This document shows, piece by piece, positions 18,347 through 27,347 of a stretch of 64,000 bases of DNA. The translations under genes and the position numbers were made by a program. The notes below the pieces were generated by a model. That model saw only the letters and a list, made by a program, of their open reading frames with translations, was not told the DNA's origin and made no database searches. How positions within the stretch are numbered: the stretch's first letter is position 1; the number at the start of each line of letters is the position of its first letter. The DNA is taken from the NCBI RefSeq assembly GCF_025345615.1, contig NZ_JAODWD010000005.1, positions 62,001 through 126,000 on the forward strand, in the 5' to 3' direction. The DNA comes from Mycobacterium deserti (GTDB taxonomy: Bacteria; Actinomycetota; Actinomycetes; Mycobacteriales; Mycobacteriaceae).

Positions 18347-19104
18347 TGCGGGACTCGCCGATGGATGATCGTAGTCGAGGAGTGAATACTGAAGCGGCGG
18401 AGACGGTATCGGCATCGCGCGCGCTCGCAGTCAGCGGACAAGGCGATATGGTTTGGGGACACGTCGCCGTGCGTGACGGGCGCGGCCGGGGTATCTGGAT
18501 AAAGGCGCCTGGGTGGGGTTTGGAGGAAACTCGCGGTGACCGAGTTCAGTTGGTGTCCTTCGATGGCGAAGTACTCGTGGGCAGCGGAGCTCCGCACAAG
18601 GAATGCCACATTCACCTCGAGTTCTTTCGGATGTACTCCGACCTGCAATGTGTCGCGCATACACACGCCCAAGCGGCCATCGCATTCGCCGCTTTGAATA
18701 CCCCGTTGCTGCCCATCTCGCATGATGCCGCCATCTTCGGCGGTGCGGACGTCCCGCGCTTCGACATCACAGGGGGCTTGATCAACACCCCTGAACTCGG
18801 GGTGGCCTTGGCTCAAGTCCTGGGTGAGTCCCCGGCGGTGCTGATGCCGAAGCACGGCCTCGTCGCTGCTGGCCGATCGGTACCAGCGGCCGTGATGCAC
18901 GCAGTGCTGCTTGAACGTTCCTGCGCATTGCAGCTTCGCGCAATGGCGGCCGGCCCGATTGACGTCTACTCCGACGCGGCCGAGGCGCGGATTAAGCGTG
19001 AACAGTGTTGGCCAGAAAGCCAGCTCGTAGCGGGATGGAATTACCTTTTGCGTATGGCTGATGCGGCAACCGCGGATGCTGTCATTCGCCGAATGCACGA
19101 CTGA
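18346..19104 (+). CDS. Class II aldolase/adducin family protein
   Basis: 252 aa. ATG 18346 is chosen because it overlaps the previous stop as TGATG; GTG 18322 and ATG 18361 are alternatives. The zinc-binding histidines are at H84, H88/H90 (PHKECHIH) and H105/H107 (AHTHAQ), with PKHGLVAAG near residue 165 closing the active site. The family cleaves or epimerises hydroxy-carbonyl compounds such as fuculose phosphate, and also contains decarboxylases acting on hydroxylated aromatics. It is the fourth gene of the P450 operon. Cleavage of a hydroxylated intermediate is a reasonable guess. Confidence 0.88.
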   Translation: MRDSPMDDRSRGVNTEAAETVSASRALAVSGQGDMVWGHVAVRDGRGRGIWIKAPGWGLEETRGDRVQLVSFDGEVLVGSGAPHKECHIHLEFFRMYSDLQCVAHTHAQAAIAFAALNTPLLPISHDAAIFGGADVPRFDITGGLINTPELGVALAQVLGESPAVLMPKHGLVAAGRSVPAAVMHAVLLERSCALQLRAMAAGPIDVYSDAAEARIKREQCWPESQLVAGWNYLLRMADAATADAVIRRMHD

Positions 19105-19164
19105 CATCCCCGCGAGCCGGTCGGAATTCCTCAATACTGCCGTTGAGTGTGGAAAGGGAACGTC

Positions 19165-20721
19165 GTGGTGGCATCGGAACCGGTCGTCATCGTAGGAGCC
19201 GGGCCGACCGGACTGATGATGGCATTATTGTTGGCACGTCAAGGGATTCGTTCTGTTCTGCTGGAGCGCACCACCCTCGAGCCTCGAGCGCCTAAGGCCC
19301 ATGTGCTCAACCCCAGGAGTCTGGAGATAGCCCGCGCGGCCGAACTTGATGTCGAGCGGATGCGGGCGTCCGCAACATCACCAGAAGACGATCGGTGGGC
19401 GTTGTTCGTAACGACGATGACCGGAGATGAGATCGGCAGATCGCCATACGAACGGCAGGACGACACTCATACGCCACTGCCGCGCATTAACATCGCCCAG
19501 CCCCGCCTCGAACAGATACTCATCGACGCGATCCGGACGAAATCTTGCATCGAGTTGCGCATCGGCCACCAGTGGCTTTCGGCAGAGCAATCGGCCAACG
19601 GGGTCGTCTCAAGAGTAAGGACCGACAACGGGTCAACCTACCTTCTCAGGGCGTCATATCTATTGGGCGCAGACGGTGCGGGCAGTACTGTGCGGAAGGC
19701 GCTTGGCATCGAGTTGGAGGGAACCGAAGACGTCAGCCGCTGTCTGACAATCCATTTCGAAGCGAACCTTCGTCCATTGGTGGTCGATCGGCCTGCGATG
19801 TTCTACTGGGTGATCGGAGCGCCGATTCCGGGAATCTTCATCGCCTACGACATCGACAACACTTGGGTGTATCTGTCGTTTAGCGCTCCAGAACATCTGC
19901 CCACGACGGAGGAAGTGCTCGATCTTCTGCGCTCAACGATCGGCAAAGATGATCTAGACCTCAAGGTTCGTCACGTAATTCCGTGGAACCTCGCCGGACG
20001 CGTGGCAACACGCTATCGCAGTGACCGAATATTCTTGGTTGGCGATGCCTGCCATAGCTTTCCGCCCGCCGGAGGTTTAGGAATGAACACCGGCATTCAA
20101 GACGCCCACAATCTCGCCTGGAAGCTCGCTGCGGTGATCCACGGATGGGCCGATCGAGACCTGCTCGACACATATGAGGCTGAGCGCAGGCCGGTAGCGC
20201 TGCGCAATGCCGAACAAAGTCTGAAGAACGCCGAAGGTATCCCGGCGGTGTCCGCTTTGAGCGATCAGTCATCACCGGCTGAAGTACAAGCGGCAGTTGA
20301 CGGGATGTTCGACAATTTCAACAGCCTGGCGATGCAGATCGGCTTCACTTATGGGAATGGTCCGCAGCAATCGCAGGTATCGGTTTATCAACCCTCAGGT
20401 CGGGTCGGCGATCGCATGCCGCATGCCTGGATCGATACCGCCGACCGAGGCCGCATTTCGTCACTCGATCTCCTCGACGACCAGCGATTCACGCTGTTGA
20501 CACGGTCTCCGCATTACCGATGGAAACTCATCAACCCGCGTATCCCGATGATTCACGTCTGCGTCTCCGAACGTTGGCATGTACCTCATGAGTGGTTAGA
20601 GACAATGATGTTGACTAGGAACCGCGGCGTTTTGGTCCGTCCCGATGGTCATATCGAGAGCCATCTCGGCCCTGACGACTTCGAGATGTCCTTCCAGTTG
20701 ACGACATCGTTGAGCAGCTGA
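19165..20721 (+). CDS. FAD-dependent aromatic-ring monooxygenase (phenol hydroxylase/TfdB-like)
   Basis: 518 aa. GTG 19165 is chosen because GAAAGGG lies 6 nt upstream; the frame opens at 19147. Motifs are the N-terminal dinucleotide-binding VIVGAGPTGLMMALLLA, the DG motif in LLGADGAGSTVRKALGI, and the GD motif GDACHSFPPAGGLGMNTG followed by DAHNLAWKLA. These define group A flavoprotein hydroxylases, which use NAD(P)H and O2 to hydroxylate phenols or related rings. The C-terminal thioredoxin-like region is shorter than in phenol hydroxylase. It is preceded by the aldolase and followed 5 bp later by DUF3500, so it is clearly in the same operon. Confidence 0.93.
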   Translation: MVASEPVVIVGAGPTGLMMALLLARQGIRSVLLERTTLEPRAPKAHVLNPRSLEIARAAELDVERMRASATSPEDDRWALFVTTMTGDEIGRSPYERQDDTHTPLPRINIAQPRLEQILIDAIRTKSCIELRIGHQWLSAEQSANGVVSRVRTDNGSTYLLRASYLLGADGAGSTVRKALGIELEGTEDVSRCLTIHFEANLRPLVVDRPAMFYWVIGAPIPGIFIAYDIDNTWVYLSFSAPEHLPTTEEVLDLLRSTIGKDDLDLKVRHVIPWNLAGRVATRYRSDRIFLVGDACHSFPPAGGLGMNTGIQDAHNLAWKLAAVIHGWADRDLLDTYEAERRPVALRNAEQSLKNAEGIPAVSALSDQSSPAEVQAAVDGMFDNFNSLAMQIGFTYGNGPQQSQVSVYQPSGRVGDRMPHAWIDTADRGRISSLDLLDDQRFTLLTRSPHYRWKLINPRIPMIHVCVSERWHVPHEWLETMMLTRNRGVLVRPDGHIESHLGPDDFEMSFQLTTSLSS

Positions 20722-20726
20722 CGGCG

Positions 20727-22010
20727 ATGAATCAACCGGAATCGCCGCCAGATTCGACCGCTATCCGTAGAAGGTTTCATGATTTCTCGCCGCGCGAGCG
20801 AGGACTGATTCCGCTCCGAAACGGACTTCTCGACGTGACGGGCGATCTGCGCGCCCTAGGCGAGTTACTGGGCGATCATCCGATGCCGCCGGTCCTGGAG
20901 AACGCCGAAGAGCCGTGGCAGGGAATCACAGCTGATGGCGACGTCGTTCCAGGACTTTATATCCTGGAGAACAACGGATTTGACTGTAGCCCGGCTGCAG
21001 CTGCAGCTTCGGCCTTGTTGAACGGATTGCCTAGGAATATCCGAAGCAGGGCGAATCTCCCGTTAGATTCGGCCTCATGGCGGACGTGGTCGAACGCGTT
21101 TCCCACGTGGGAGCCGCCTGGTGTGTGTCTGCAGCACGTCGAGGAGAAAACGCGCGAGGCGGCCATGCGATTGCTGGAAACGAGTCTGAGTCATTCGGGG
21201 TTTCGGACGGCACGAGACGTGATGCGCCTCAACCGAACCCTGGGGGAACTGGTTGACGATTATGCAGACACGCTGACTGAGTGGATGTACTTTTTGACGA
21301 TCTTCGGTAAACCGCACACGAGTGACCCGTGGGGGTGGCAGATCTCGGGACACCATCTCGACATCAACTGTGTGTTTGTCCACGGACAAATGGTGTTAAC
21401 ACCGACCTTCATGGGCGCCGAACCTTGGTTCGCTGAGAGCGGGTTGTACGCCGGCACCGAGACGTTGACCGCCGAAAGGGCTGGCGGTTTCGCGTTCTTC
21501 TCGGGTCTGTCGAGTTCACAACGCGCCGAGGCCACGTTACATTCGTCGACACTCGCCCGCGACCTGCCTCACGAGTTGAGCGGGCTGGTCGAGGGTCGAC
21601 ATCTGGCTGGCGCGGGACACGACAACAGGCTTATGCCGTATTCCGGGCTGGCGGCGAAGGATCTCTCGGCTGCCCAGCTTTCCCGGCTGCGCGGTGCCAT
21701 TGAACCCTACCTGGACAGACTTCCGGACGGACCTCGCGCTGCGAAACTCGCCGAGGTCGACCGTTGGATGGACGAGACCTGGTTCTCCTGGATCGGTGGA
21801 GACGATCCTGACGGCGCGTTCTACTATAAGATCCACAGCCCCGTGATCCTGATCGAATACGATAATCACGGCGGCATATTCTTTGACAACGACGAAGCTG
21901 AACCGTTCCACACTCATACGATCGTGCGCACACCAAACGGAAACGACTACGGCAAGGACCTATTGCGGCAGCATTACGCCCTTCATCACCAGCCCGGAAG
22001 TGGGCCTTAG
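20727..22010 (+). CDS. DUF3500 family protein, full-length copy
   Basis: 427 aa from ATG 20727, 5 bp after the monooxygenase stop. It contains the whole DUF3500 domain: a helical N-terminal part, GWQISGHHLDINCVFVHG, TPTFMGAEP, and the C-terminal block FYYKIHSPVILIEYDNHGG with DEAEPFHTHTIVRTPNG. The clustered His, Asp and Glu residues suggest a metal or acid/base centre, but no activity is established for the family. Its C-terminus aligns closely with the partial gene at the window's left edge. It ends the P450 operon and converges on the mce operon. Confidence 0.92.
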   Translation: MNQPESPPDSTAIRRRFHDFSPRERGLIPLRNGLLDVTGDLRALGELLGDHPMPPVLENAEEPWQGITADGDVVPGLYILENNGFDCSPAAAAASALLNGLPRNIRSRANLPLDSASWRTWSNAFPTWEPPGVCLQHVEEKTREAAMRLLETSLSHSGFRTARDVMRLNRTLGELVDDYADTLTEWMYFLTIFGKPHTSDPWGWQISGHHLDINCVFVHGQMVLTPTFMGAEPWFAESGLYAGTETLTAERAGGFAFFSGLSSSQRAEATLHSSTLARDLPHELSGLVEGRHLAGAGHDNRLMPYSGLAAKDLSAAQLSRLRGAIEPYLDRLPDGPRAAKLAEVDRWMDETWFSWIGGDDPDGAFYYKIHSPVILIEYDNHGGIFFDNDEAEPFHTHTIVRTPNGNDYGKDLLRQHYALHHQPGSGP

Positions 22011-22065
22011 GCTGCGAATTCGAGATCGCTAATCCTTGAAGCCCGAATATCGCCATGGAGCGCTG

Positions 22066-22081
22066 AGTCTCAGATGAGACT
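22066..22081. terminator. Short palindrome between the convergent DUF3500 and mce operons
   Basis: AGTCTCA and TGAGACT form a 7-bp perfect stem with only two bases (GA) between them, centred in the 77-bp gap between two convergent operons. A bidirectional terminator is the natural reading, but the tiny loop and lack of a T-run keep this uncertain. Confidence 0.4.
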
Positions 22082-22087
22082 GACAGA

Positions 22088-23533
22088 TCAATTCGGTGGC
22101 AGCAACATCGCCTGCCATGTCTTATTCACGTCTGTCTGGGCCAGGTCTGTCTGCGCGTAGGTCTGGCCGTCGGGTCCGATGTACATACCGGTGGCAGGGT
22201 CGTAGGGTGCGAAGGCAACGGGGGGTGGTGGCGCAGCTGGCTCTGGCGGTGGTGCAGATTCAGGACGTAGCTGAGGAATCGCCTGTCCTGACAAGGTGGC
22301 GTTCGGATCACCCTTCCAGTTGTCACCGTTGTTGAGTGGGACGTAATTCTCGTCGCTCTCACACATCTTCACGGTTGGTGCTCGCTTGCCGGGCACCGTA
22401 AGGCAAGGCAGGTTGCGTGCACCGCGGACGTCGTTGGACGCGTCCTGGGGGATTCGGCAGTAGAGGTCGCCCTCCGGACGGTCCGGGTAGTCGATCAGCG
22501 CGGGGGTACGCCGCTGCTGAGCCGGCAGGAATCCTGTCGTGCAGGGTGGCGGGAGATTCATATTCAGGTTGAAGTCCAAGAACGTTCCGGCGTAGGGGCT
22601 TTTGTTGTGCAGGTTCGGAACCAACGATGCAGCGACGCTCGAGGTCGCCTGTGGAAGCAACACAAGCATCTGTTCGATCGCTGGCTGATACGCCAGTGCG
22701 ACCTGCCCCCCACTGGCGAGGTTAGCCAGCAGCAGCGGCACGGTGGGCTGCAACCGATCGAAAAGCAGTTTCGCCTCTGCGGCCGCTGGTCCAGCTCCGT
22801 CGATGAGGCTGCCGAGATCGTCGTCTCGATCCTTGAGCTGGGTGCTGATGTCGGCGAGATTCGCCGCCCAAGCCTGGATAGCGCCAGCGGTATCCGCCTG
22901 CGATTGCATAACTTCGGGTGCCTTATCGATGAGAGTGGTCATCGACTCGAGGTTTGCGTTTGCGTCGGCGGCCAATGCGATCGAGCCGTTGACGATGCGT
23001 TGCAGCTCGGGCCCCAGCCCTCCGACACCTGCAGCAAGTTCGTCAACGACAGTCTTGAGGTTGTCAGGAGGGATCGCCTGCAGTCCACGATTGGTGGCAT
23101 CCAGCAGCATATTGATGTCGGGGGGCACAGCTGTGTCGCTGGCCGTGATGATGTCGCCGTTCTTCAACGGCGGGCCACCGCCGTCCGCGCGCGGCTGCAG
23201 CGCGACGTAGAGTTCGCCCACGGCGGACACGCTGCGGACTTGCGCCTGAACATCGGACGGAATGGGCACATCGGAATTGAGCGAGAGTACGGCATCAACG
23301 CCGCGGTTTGTCAGGTGCACGTTGTCTACACGGCCAACTTCGACACCTTGATATGTGACGTTCCCGTTTGCGTACAGCCCAGCGGATTGCGGCAGTTGGA
23401 CGGTGACGGTGTACTGGCCCAGACCAAAAAGAAGCTGCGGCAGGCGAATGTAGTTGAGCGTCACGTATGTTCCGGCCACCGCTGCCACGATGAACAATAC
23501 GGCGAGTTGGAATTTGATGCGTCTTGTCGTCAT
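22088..23533 (-). CDS. mceF: MCE family protein, MceF position
   Basis: 481 aa, last gene of the mce operon. One N-terminal transmembrane anchor (~10-30) is followed by the MCE beta-barrel domain (about 37-115: YTVTVQLPQSAGLYANGNVTYQGVEVGRV), a long helical region made of coiled coil to ~residue 300, then a proline-rich tail. In the known mycobacterial complexes six different Mce chains form a hexameric needle that guides lipids from the outer envelope to the YrbE permeases. Its start lies 3 bp from the mceE stop. It has no distinctive features beyond the long proline-rich end. Confidence 0.95.
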   Translation of the reverse strand: MTTRRIKFQLAVLFIVAAVAGTYVTLNYIRLPQLLFGLGQYTVTVQLPQSAGLYANGNVTYQGVEVGRVDNVHLTNRGVDAVLSLNSDVPIPSDVQAQVRSVSAVGELYVALQPRADGGGPPLKNGDIITASDTAVPPDINMLLDATNRGLQAIPPDNLKTVVDELAAGVGGLGPELQRIVNGSIALAADANANLESMTTLIDKAPEVMQSQADTAGAIQAWAANLADISTQLKDRDDDLGSLIDGAGPAAAEAKLLFDRLQPTVPLLLANLASGGQVALAYQPAIEQMLVLLPQATSSVAASLVPNLHNKSPYAGTFLDFNLNMNLPPPCTTGFLPAQQRRTPALIDYPDRPEGDLYCRIPQDASNDVRGARNLPCLTVPGKRAPTVKMCESDENYVPLNNGDNWKGDPNATLSGQAIPQLRPESAPPPEPAAPPPPVAFAPYDPATGMYIGPDGQTYAQTDLAQTDVNKTWQAMLLPPN

Positions 23534-23536
23534 CGG

Positions 23537-24667
23537 TCACCGACCTTGATCAAGGCGATAGGGAGCCACCAGCGGATTGACTTGGGTGGCCGGGCTCGGT
23601 TTCTGGCCAATGGTTCGGCCCCATTGCAGTTCCAGTTCGGTGAGGTTCCCTTCCCACCGCGTGCCAGTGAAGAATCCCGCATCGAGACGGCTCAAGGTCA
23701 GGTCGAAAATGAGACTGACGTTGAGGAAGTCGCCGCGGAAGATGTCTTGGATGGTCTCCTTCGGCCACGGAAACGTCGAGAGCATGCTCAGGGACCGGGT
23801 AAGTGCTGGACCGGCATTGGCCAGCGATTCGAGCACGGGTCCGACGTCTTTGAGTTCCTGCACGAGTGCGTCTTTTGTTTGGTCGACGGAGTTGGCAGTC
23901 AGCGCACTGAGCTTGCCGAGATGAGCGAGGGCCTCGACGAGGTTGGTCCGCTCCTCGCGAAGGACGGCGAGCGCGTCAGGAAGGGTGCGCAGGGCGTTGT
24001 CGAGGATCGGCTTTTGTTGGGCGAACTCGCTTGCGAGGTTGTTCAGACTCGTCGTTGCGGCGAAGATGTCCTCAGTTTGATCGTTGAGGCGGCCCATCAG
24101 CTGGTCAAGCTGTCCAATGAGGTGCCGAATGACATCCGCGTGGCCCCCGAACGCAACCGACAACTCACGAGTGATGTCCTGGACTTGTCCGATTCCTCCC
24201 CCATTGAGGAGCATGGATACGGCGGCCAAGGTGTGTTCGACGGTTGGGTACGTCCCTCCGGAGGACAAGGGAATCAGTGAACCCTCGTGCAGCGATCCCT
24301 GTGGCGGAATACTTTGTGGTGCCGCAAGTTGGATGTGTGGGGTACCTAGGAGGCTGGTCTGACCGACCTTCGCGGTGGCGTTCTCGGGCAGGCGCACATC
24401 GCCGTCAAGTCGCATGGTCACCAGGGCGTGCCAGGCTTGCCTTTCGATCTTGGTTACGGTGCCGACAATGACATCGCCGATCTGCACTCGTGAGTTCGGC
24501 TCGACCTTGTCGACGTCTGGTAGTTGCGCCTGAACCAAGTAAGAACCGGGTCCACCACCCGCCGTACCTGGCATCGGCAGGCTGTTGAGGCCGCGCCAGC
24601 CGCATCCCGTGCTGACGGCAATGGTGACGATGATCATCATCACCACGCGAATTCTGCGACCAATCAT
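23537..24667 (-). CDS. mceE: MCE family lipoprotein, MceE (LprK-type) position
   Basis: 376 aa. Begins with a lipoprotein signal: positive residues, a hydrophobic run and the lipobox S-T-G-C with Cys22 as the lipidation site. The MCE domain follows (YLVQAQLPDVDKVEPNSRVQIGDVIVG), then helical coiled coil. The ATG overlaps the mceD stop by four bases (ATGA). A lipidated E subunit is the rule in mce operons and confirms the gene order A to F. Confidence 0.95.
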   Translation of the reverse strand: MIGRRIRVVMMIIVTIAVSTGCGWRGLNSLPMPGTAGGGPGSYLVQAQLPDVDKVEPNSRVQIGDVIVGTVTKIERQAWHALVTMRLDGDVRLPENATAKVGQTSLLGTPHIQLAAPQSIPPQGSLHEGSLIPLSSGGTYPTVEHTLAAVSMLLNGGGIGQVQDITRELSVAFGGHADVIRHLIGQLDQLMGRLNDQTEDIFAATTSLNNLASEFAQQKPILDNALRTLPDALAVLREERTNLVEALAHLGKLSALTANSVDQTKDALVQELKDVGPVLESLANAGPALTRSLSMLSTFPWPKETIQDIFRGDFLNVSLIFDLTLSRLDAGFFTGTRWEGNLTELELQWGRTIGQKPSPATQVNPLVAPYRLDQGR

Positions 24668-26031
24668 GAGCCGGCTCCGGGGGGGATCATCAAGCCGGGC
24701 AGGCCCGCTGCCGGGTCGGTAGCAATAGCGGCGGGACTGGTGATTTCGGGCTGCGCAGCAGCCGCATCTGGTTGAGCTTCAGCGGCCAGGGGAGGCGGGG
24801 GTGGATCTCCGGGATCAGGCGCCGCTGAGCCCACAGGTATGGGGCGATAGTCGGGACGCAGCCGATCCTCGCTGTAGGTCACCTCGTTGGGGCGTGCCTG
24901 TGCACCCACGATGGCTGGTCCAAACGGACCGAACCCGATGGGCGGAAAGTTGTACTGTCGATTCTTAATAATGGGGGCGAGGTATTGTGCGCAGAGCTTC
25001 GCTGATTGTTCTGCGTTGAGGCGTGAAGCGGCCTCGATCCCGCCGCACAAGAACGAAATTGGGTCAGCGAAGTTGTTGACTGCCAGGCCGCCCGTCATGG
25101 CTCCTCGCGCGGGGCTGTAGGAGTTCGCGAAGTTCTGCAGCGACGTCGGCGTAACGTGGAGTATCTGTTTGATGCTGTCGAGGCTTTCGATCAACGCAGT
25201 GGTGACCCCGGTGAATTTGTCTGAAAAGGTACCGATGGATTCACGGTTCTCGTTGACGAAACTGGTGGCGTTAGCCACTGCCGCGTTGAGGTCGGTGATT
25301 GCCTCTGCGATGGCATCGTCATCCGTCGCGAGTAGGCCGCTGACCGTTGCCAGGTTCATGTTCAGTGCTTGGAGCAGATCGCCGCTGGACTGGAGTGCGG
25401 AGACGAATACGGAAAGATTCTTGATGGTGGAAAAGAGATCGTTGCTGTGGTCGCCCAGCGCTGAAAAAGCTTGCGACAGTTTGAGGATTGTGTCTCTTAT
25501 ATTGGTTCCTTGACCGCGCAGATTCTCGGCGGCGGTGTTCACGAGCGCACCCATTGTGCTGACCCCGCCCGGTTCGGTGGGCTCCAAACTCTCGGTGAGC
25601 TTCAGTAGATGTTTCTGCAGTTCGTCCCATTCGACCGGCACGGCGGTGCGCTGCTTCGGTATCACTGCTCCGGTTTCCATGACGGGCCCGTCGGTGTAGG
25701 CCGGCGTCAATTGGATGGTCCGTGCGGTTACCAGAGATGGCGACAATATTGCCGCGTTGGCCGTCGCCGGTACGCGGTACTTGCCGTTGTACCAGAACGT
25801 GATCCGGACGCCTGTCGCCTGCGGTTCGATTGCGTCGATGCGACCCACAGGCACGCCGAGAATGCGGACGTCGTCACCGACGAAAATTCCGTTCGCATTC
25901 GCAAAGTAGCCGACGACGGTGACGCGGCGATGAGTCTCTAGTAGGCTCTTCGCCGCGAAGGTCATGCCGCCAACGAGCAGGACGATAAGGACTGCGGCCA
26001 GCCCGATGCGGGAGTTGCGCGCGGTCATCAT
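24664..26031 (-). CDS. mceD: MCE family protein, MceD position
   Basis: 455 aa. N-terminal transmembrane segment (~7-27), MCE domain (VVGYFANANGIFVGDDVRILGVPVGRID), helical region, and an Ala/Pro-rich C-terminus. A run near LCGGIEAASRLNAEQSAKLC carries two cysteines that could form a disulphide outside the membrane. It overlaps mceC and mceE by 4 bp each, so the genes are translationally coupled. Confidence 0.95.
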   Translation of the reverse strand: MMTARNSRIGLAAVLIVLLVGGMTFAAKSLLETHRRVTVVGYFANANGIFVGDDVRILGVPVGRIDAIEPQATGVRITFWYNGKYRVPATANAAILSPSLVTARTIQLTPAYTDGPVMETGAVIPKQRTAVPVEWDELQKHLLKLTESLEPTEPGGVSTMGALVNTAAENLRGQGTNIRDTILKLSQAFSALGDHSNDLFSTIKNLSVFVSALQSSGDLLQALNMNLATVSGLLATDDDAIAEAITDLNAAVANATSFVNENRESIGTFSDKFTGVTTALIESLDSIKQILHVTPTSLQNFANSYSPARGAMTGGLAVNNFADPISFLCGGIEAASRLNAEQSAKLCAQYLAPIIKNRQYNFPPIGFGPFGPAIVGAQARPNEVTYSEDRLRPDYRPIPVGSAAPDPGDPPPPPLAAEAQPDAAAAQPEITSPAAIATDPAAGLPGLMIPPGAGS

Positions 26032-27347
26032 CCTTCTCCAGATTGTGCGTCAGGCAGAGGTGGGTGCTCGTCCGGGGCAGGCGCATAGACGGGGCTGGGG
26101 GATGGCGTGGGTATTGACTCGCGTCCTGCCGGAGCCGGTGCAGGTGGACCAGGCGGTGGGCCGCCGGGCGGCGGGGCGGGAAGCGGCTCCCGATACGGGT
26201 AGCGCGGGTCGCCGGGTTTACCCGTGATTGCGTCAGGCAGTGTCAGATTGGGCTCGCCGCCTTGTCCCGTGCGCGGGTACGGCACCGGCATCGCCGGTGT
26301 ACCAGGCTGACCGACGGGTGGATCGGTACGCTGTGACGGCAGTAGGACACTGGGATCGAGGCCTAAATCAGAGAATGCTGCATCGACGAAAGGCTGAATA
26401 AGCTGACCCGGAAGGATATTGGAGATGTACGCCTTGAAGAAGGGTGCTCCCGAGACTGCTTCCCCGAGCGACATACTGTAGCCCTCAAGAAGCTTAATCG
26501 ATCTCTTTATCTCGGCCTTTCGGTTGTCAAGGATTGCGAGGACGCCGTTGACTTTGTCGAGCATGGGCCGCAGTTGGGTGCGGTTCTCGGCGATGAAACC
26601 GTCCACTTGGCGAGCCAAACCTGAGACGTTGGCTGACACTTGTTCGAGCGCAGCGCTGTCTGCCTGTAGCTCTGCCAGTAGGGAGTTGGTCTCCGTGATC
26701 AGGGTGACGATCTGCGTACTGCGTTCGGAGAGAACGGAAGAGACGCTGTTCGCTTTGGCCAGAAGTCCGCGGAGGGCGTCGTCGCGGGTCCCGAGTGTCT
26801 CTGAAAAGCGCGAAACGCCTTCGAGTGTTGCGCCGAATTCGGGGGCGGTGTCCTGAAAGGTTTTAGCAAGAACTGCTAGAGACTGGGAGAGTTCGGCGGT
26901 GTCTAAGCCGCTGATGGCAGTGCCCAATTCGCCGAGGGCGTCGGGAAGTTGGTACGGAGAAGTGGTGCGATCGACGGGGATCGGCTCTGAAAGGGGTACG
27001 TCCCCGCGCGGGATGACTTCGAGCTGCTTTGTGCCCAGTAGGCTCTTGGTCTTAATGGCGGCTTCGGAACGGTCGCCGACAGCAATATCGTTTTGTACTG
27101 TGAATTTCACGAGGACTCGGTCTCCGTGGAGGTCGATCGATGACACCTTCCCCACATCGAGGCCTGATACCTCCACGATCGCCCCCGACAGCAGTCCGCC
27201 GGCTTCGGCAAAGTACGCCTCGTAATGTCCGCCGTTCGATAAGAGGGGCAGCTTGTCATATTGGGTGGCCGCGGCCACCACCGTCGTGGCGACCACGATG
27301 CCGACCGTTCCGAGCAGTAGGTTGTTGCGTTCGGTCAGGGATCTCAT
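26028..27347 (-). CDS. mceC: MCE family protein, MceC position
   Basis: 439 aa from ATG 27347, which overlaps the mceB stop as ATGA; an in-frame GTG at 27359 is possible. A transmembrane anchor (~10-30), MCE domain (YEAYFAEAGGLLSGAIVEVSGLDVGKV), coiled-coil helices, and a very proline-rich C-terminal ~110 residues (PPPGGPPPGPPAPAPAG and similar). Pro-rich tails are typical of MceC and are thought to reach into the outer envelope. Confidence 0.95.
   Translation of the reverse strand: MRSLTERNNLLLGTVGIVVATTVVAAATQYDKLPLLSNGGHYEAYFAEAGGLLSGAIVEVSGLDVGKVSSIDLHGDRVLVKFTVQNDIAVGDRSEAAIKTKSLLGTKQLEVIPRGDVPLSEPIPVDRTTSPYQLPDALGELGTAISGLDTAELSQSLAVLAKTFQDTAPEFGATLEGVSRFSETLGTRDDALRGLLAKANSVSSVLSERSTQIVTLITETNSLLAELQADSAALEQVSANVSGLARQVDGFIAENRTQLRPMLDKVNGVLAILDNRKAEIKRSIKLLEGYSMSLGEAVSGAPFFKAYISNILPGQLIQPFVDAAFSDLGLDPSVLLPSQRTDPPVGQPGTPAMPVPYPRTGQGGEPNLTLPDAITGKPGDPRYPYREPLPAPPPGGPPPGPPAPAPAGRESIPTPSPSPVYAPAPDEHPPLPDAQSGEG

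Noticed and set aside
22607..24280. Plus-strand open frame opposite mceF/mceE
   Set aside because: The minus strand carries complete MCE domains in a normal operon order; this frame shows no motif.
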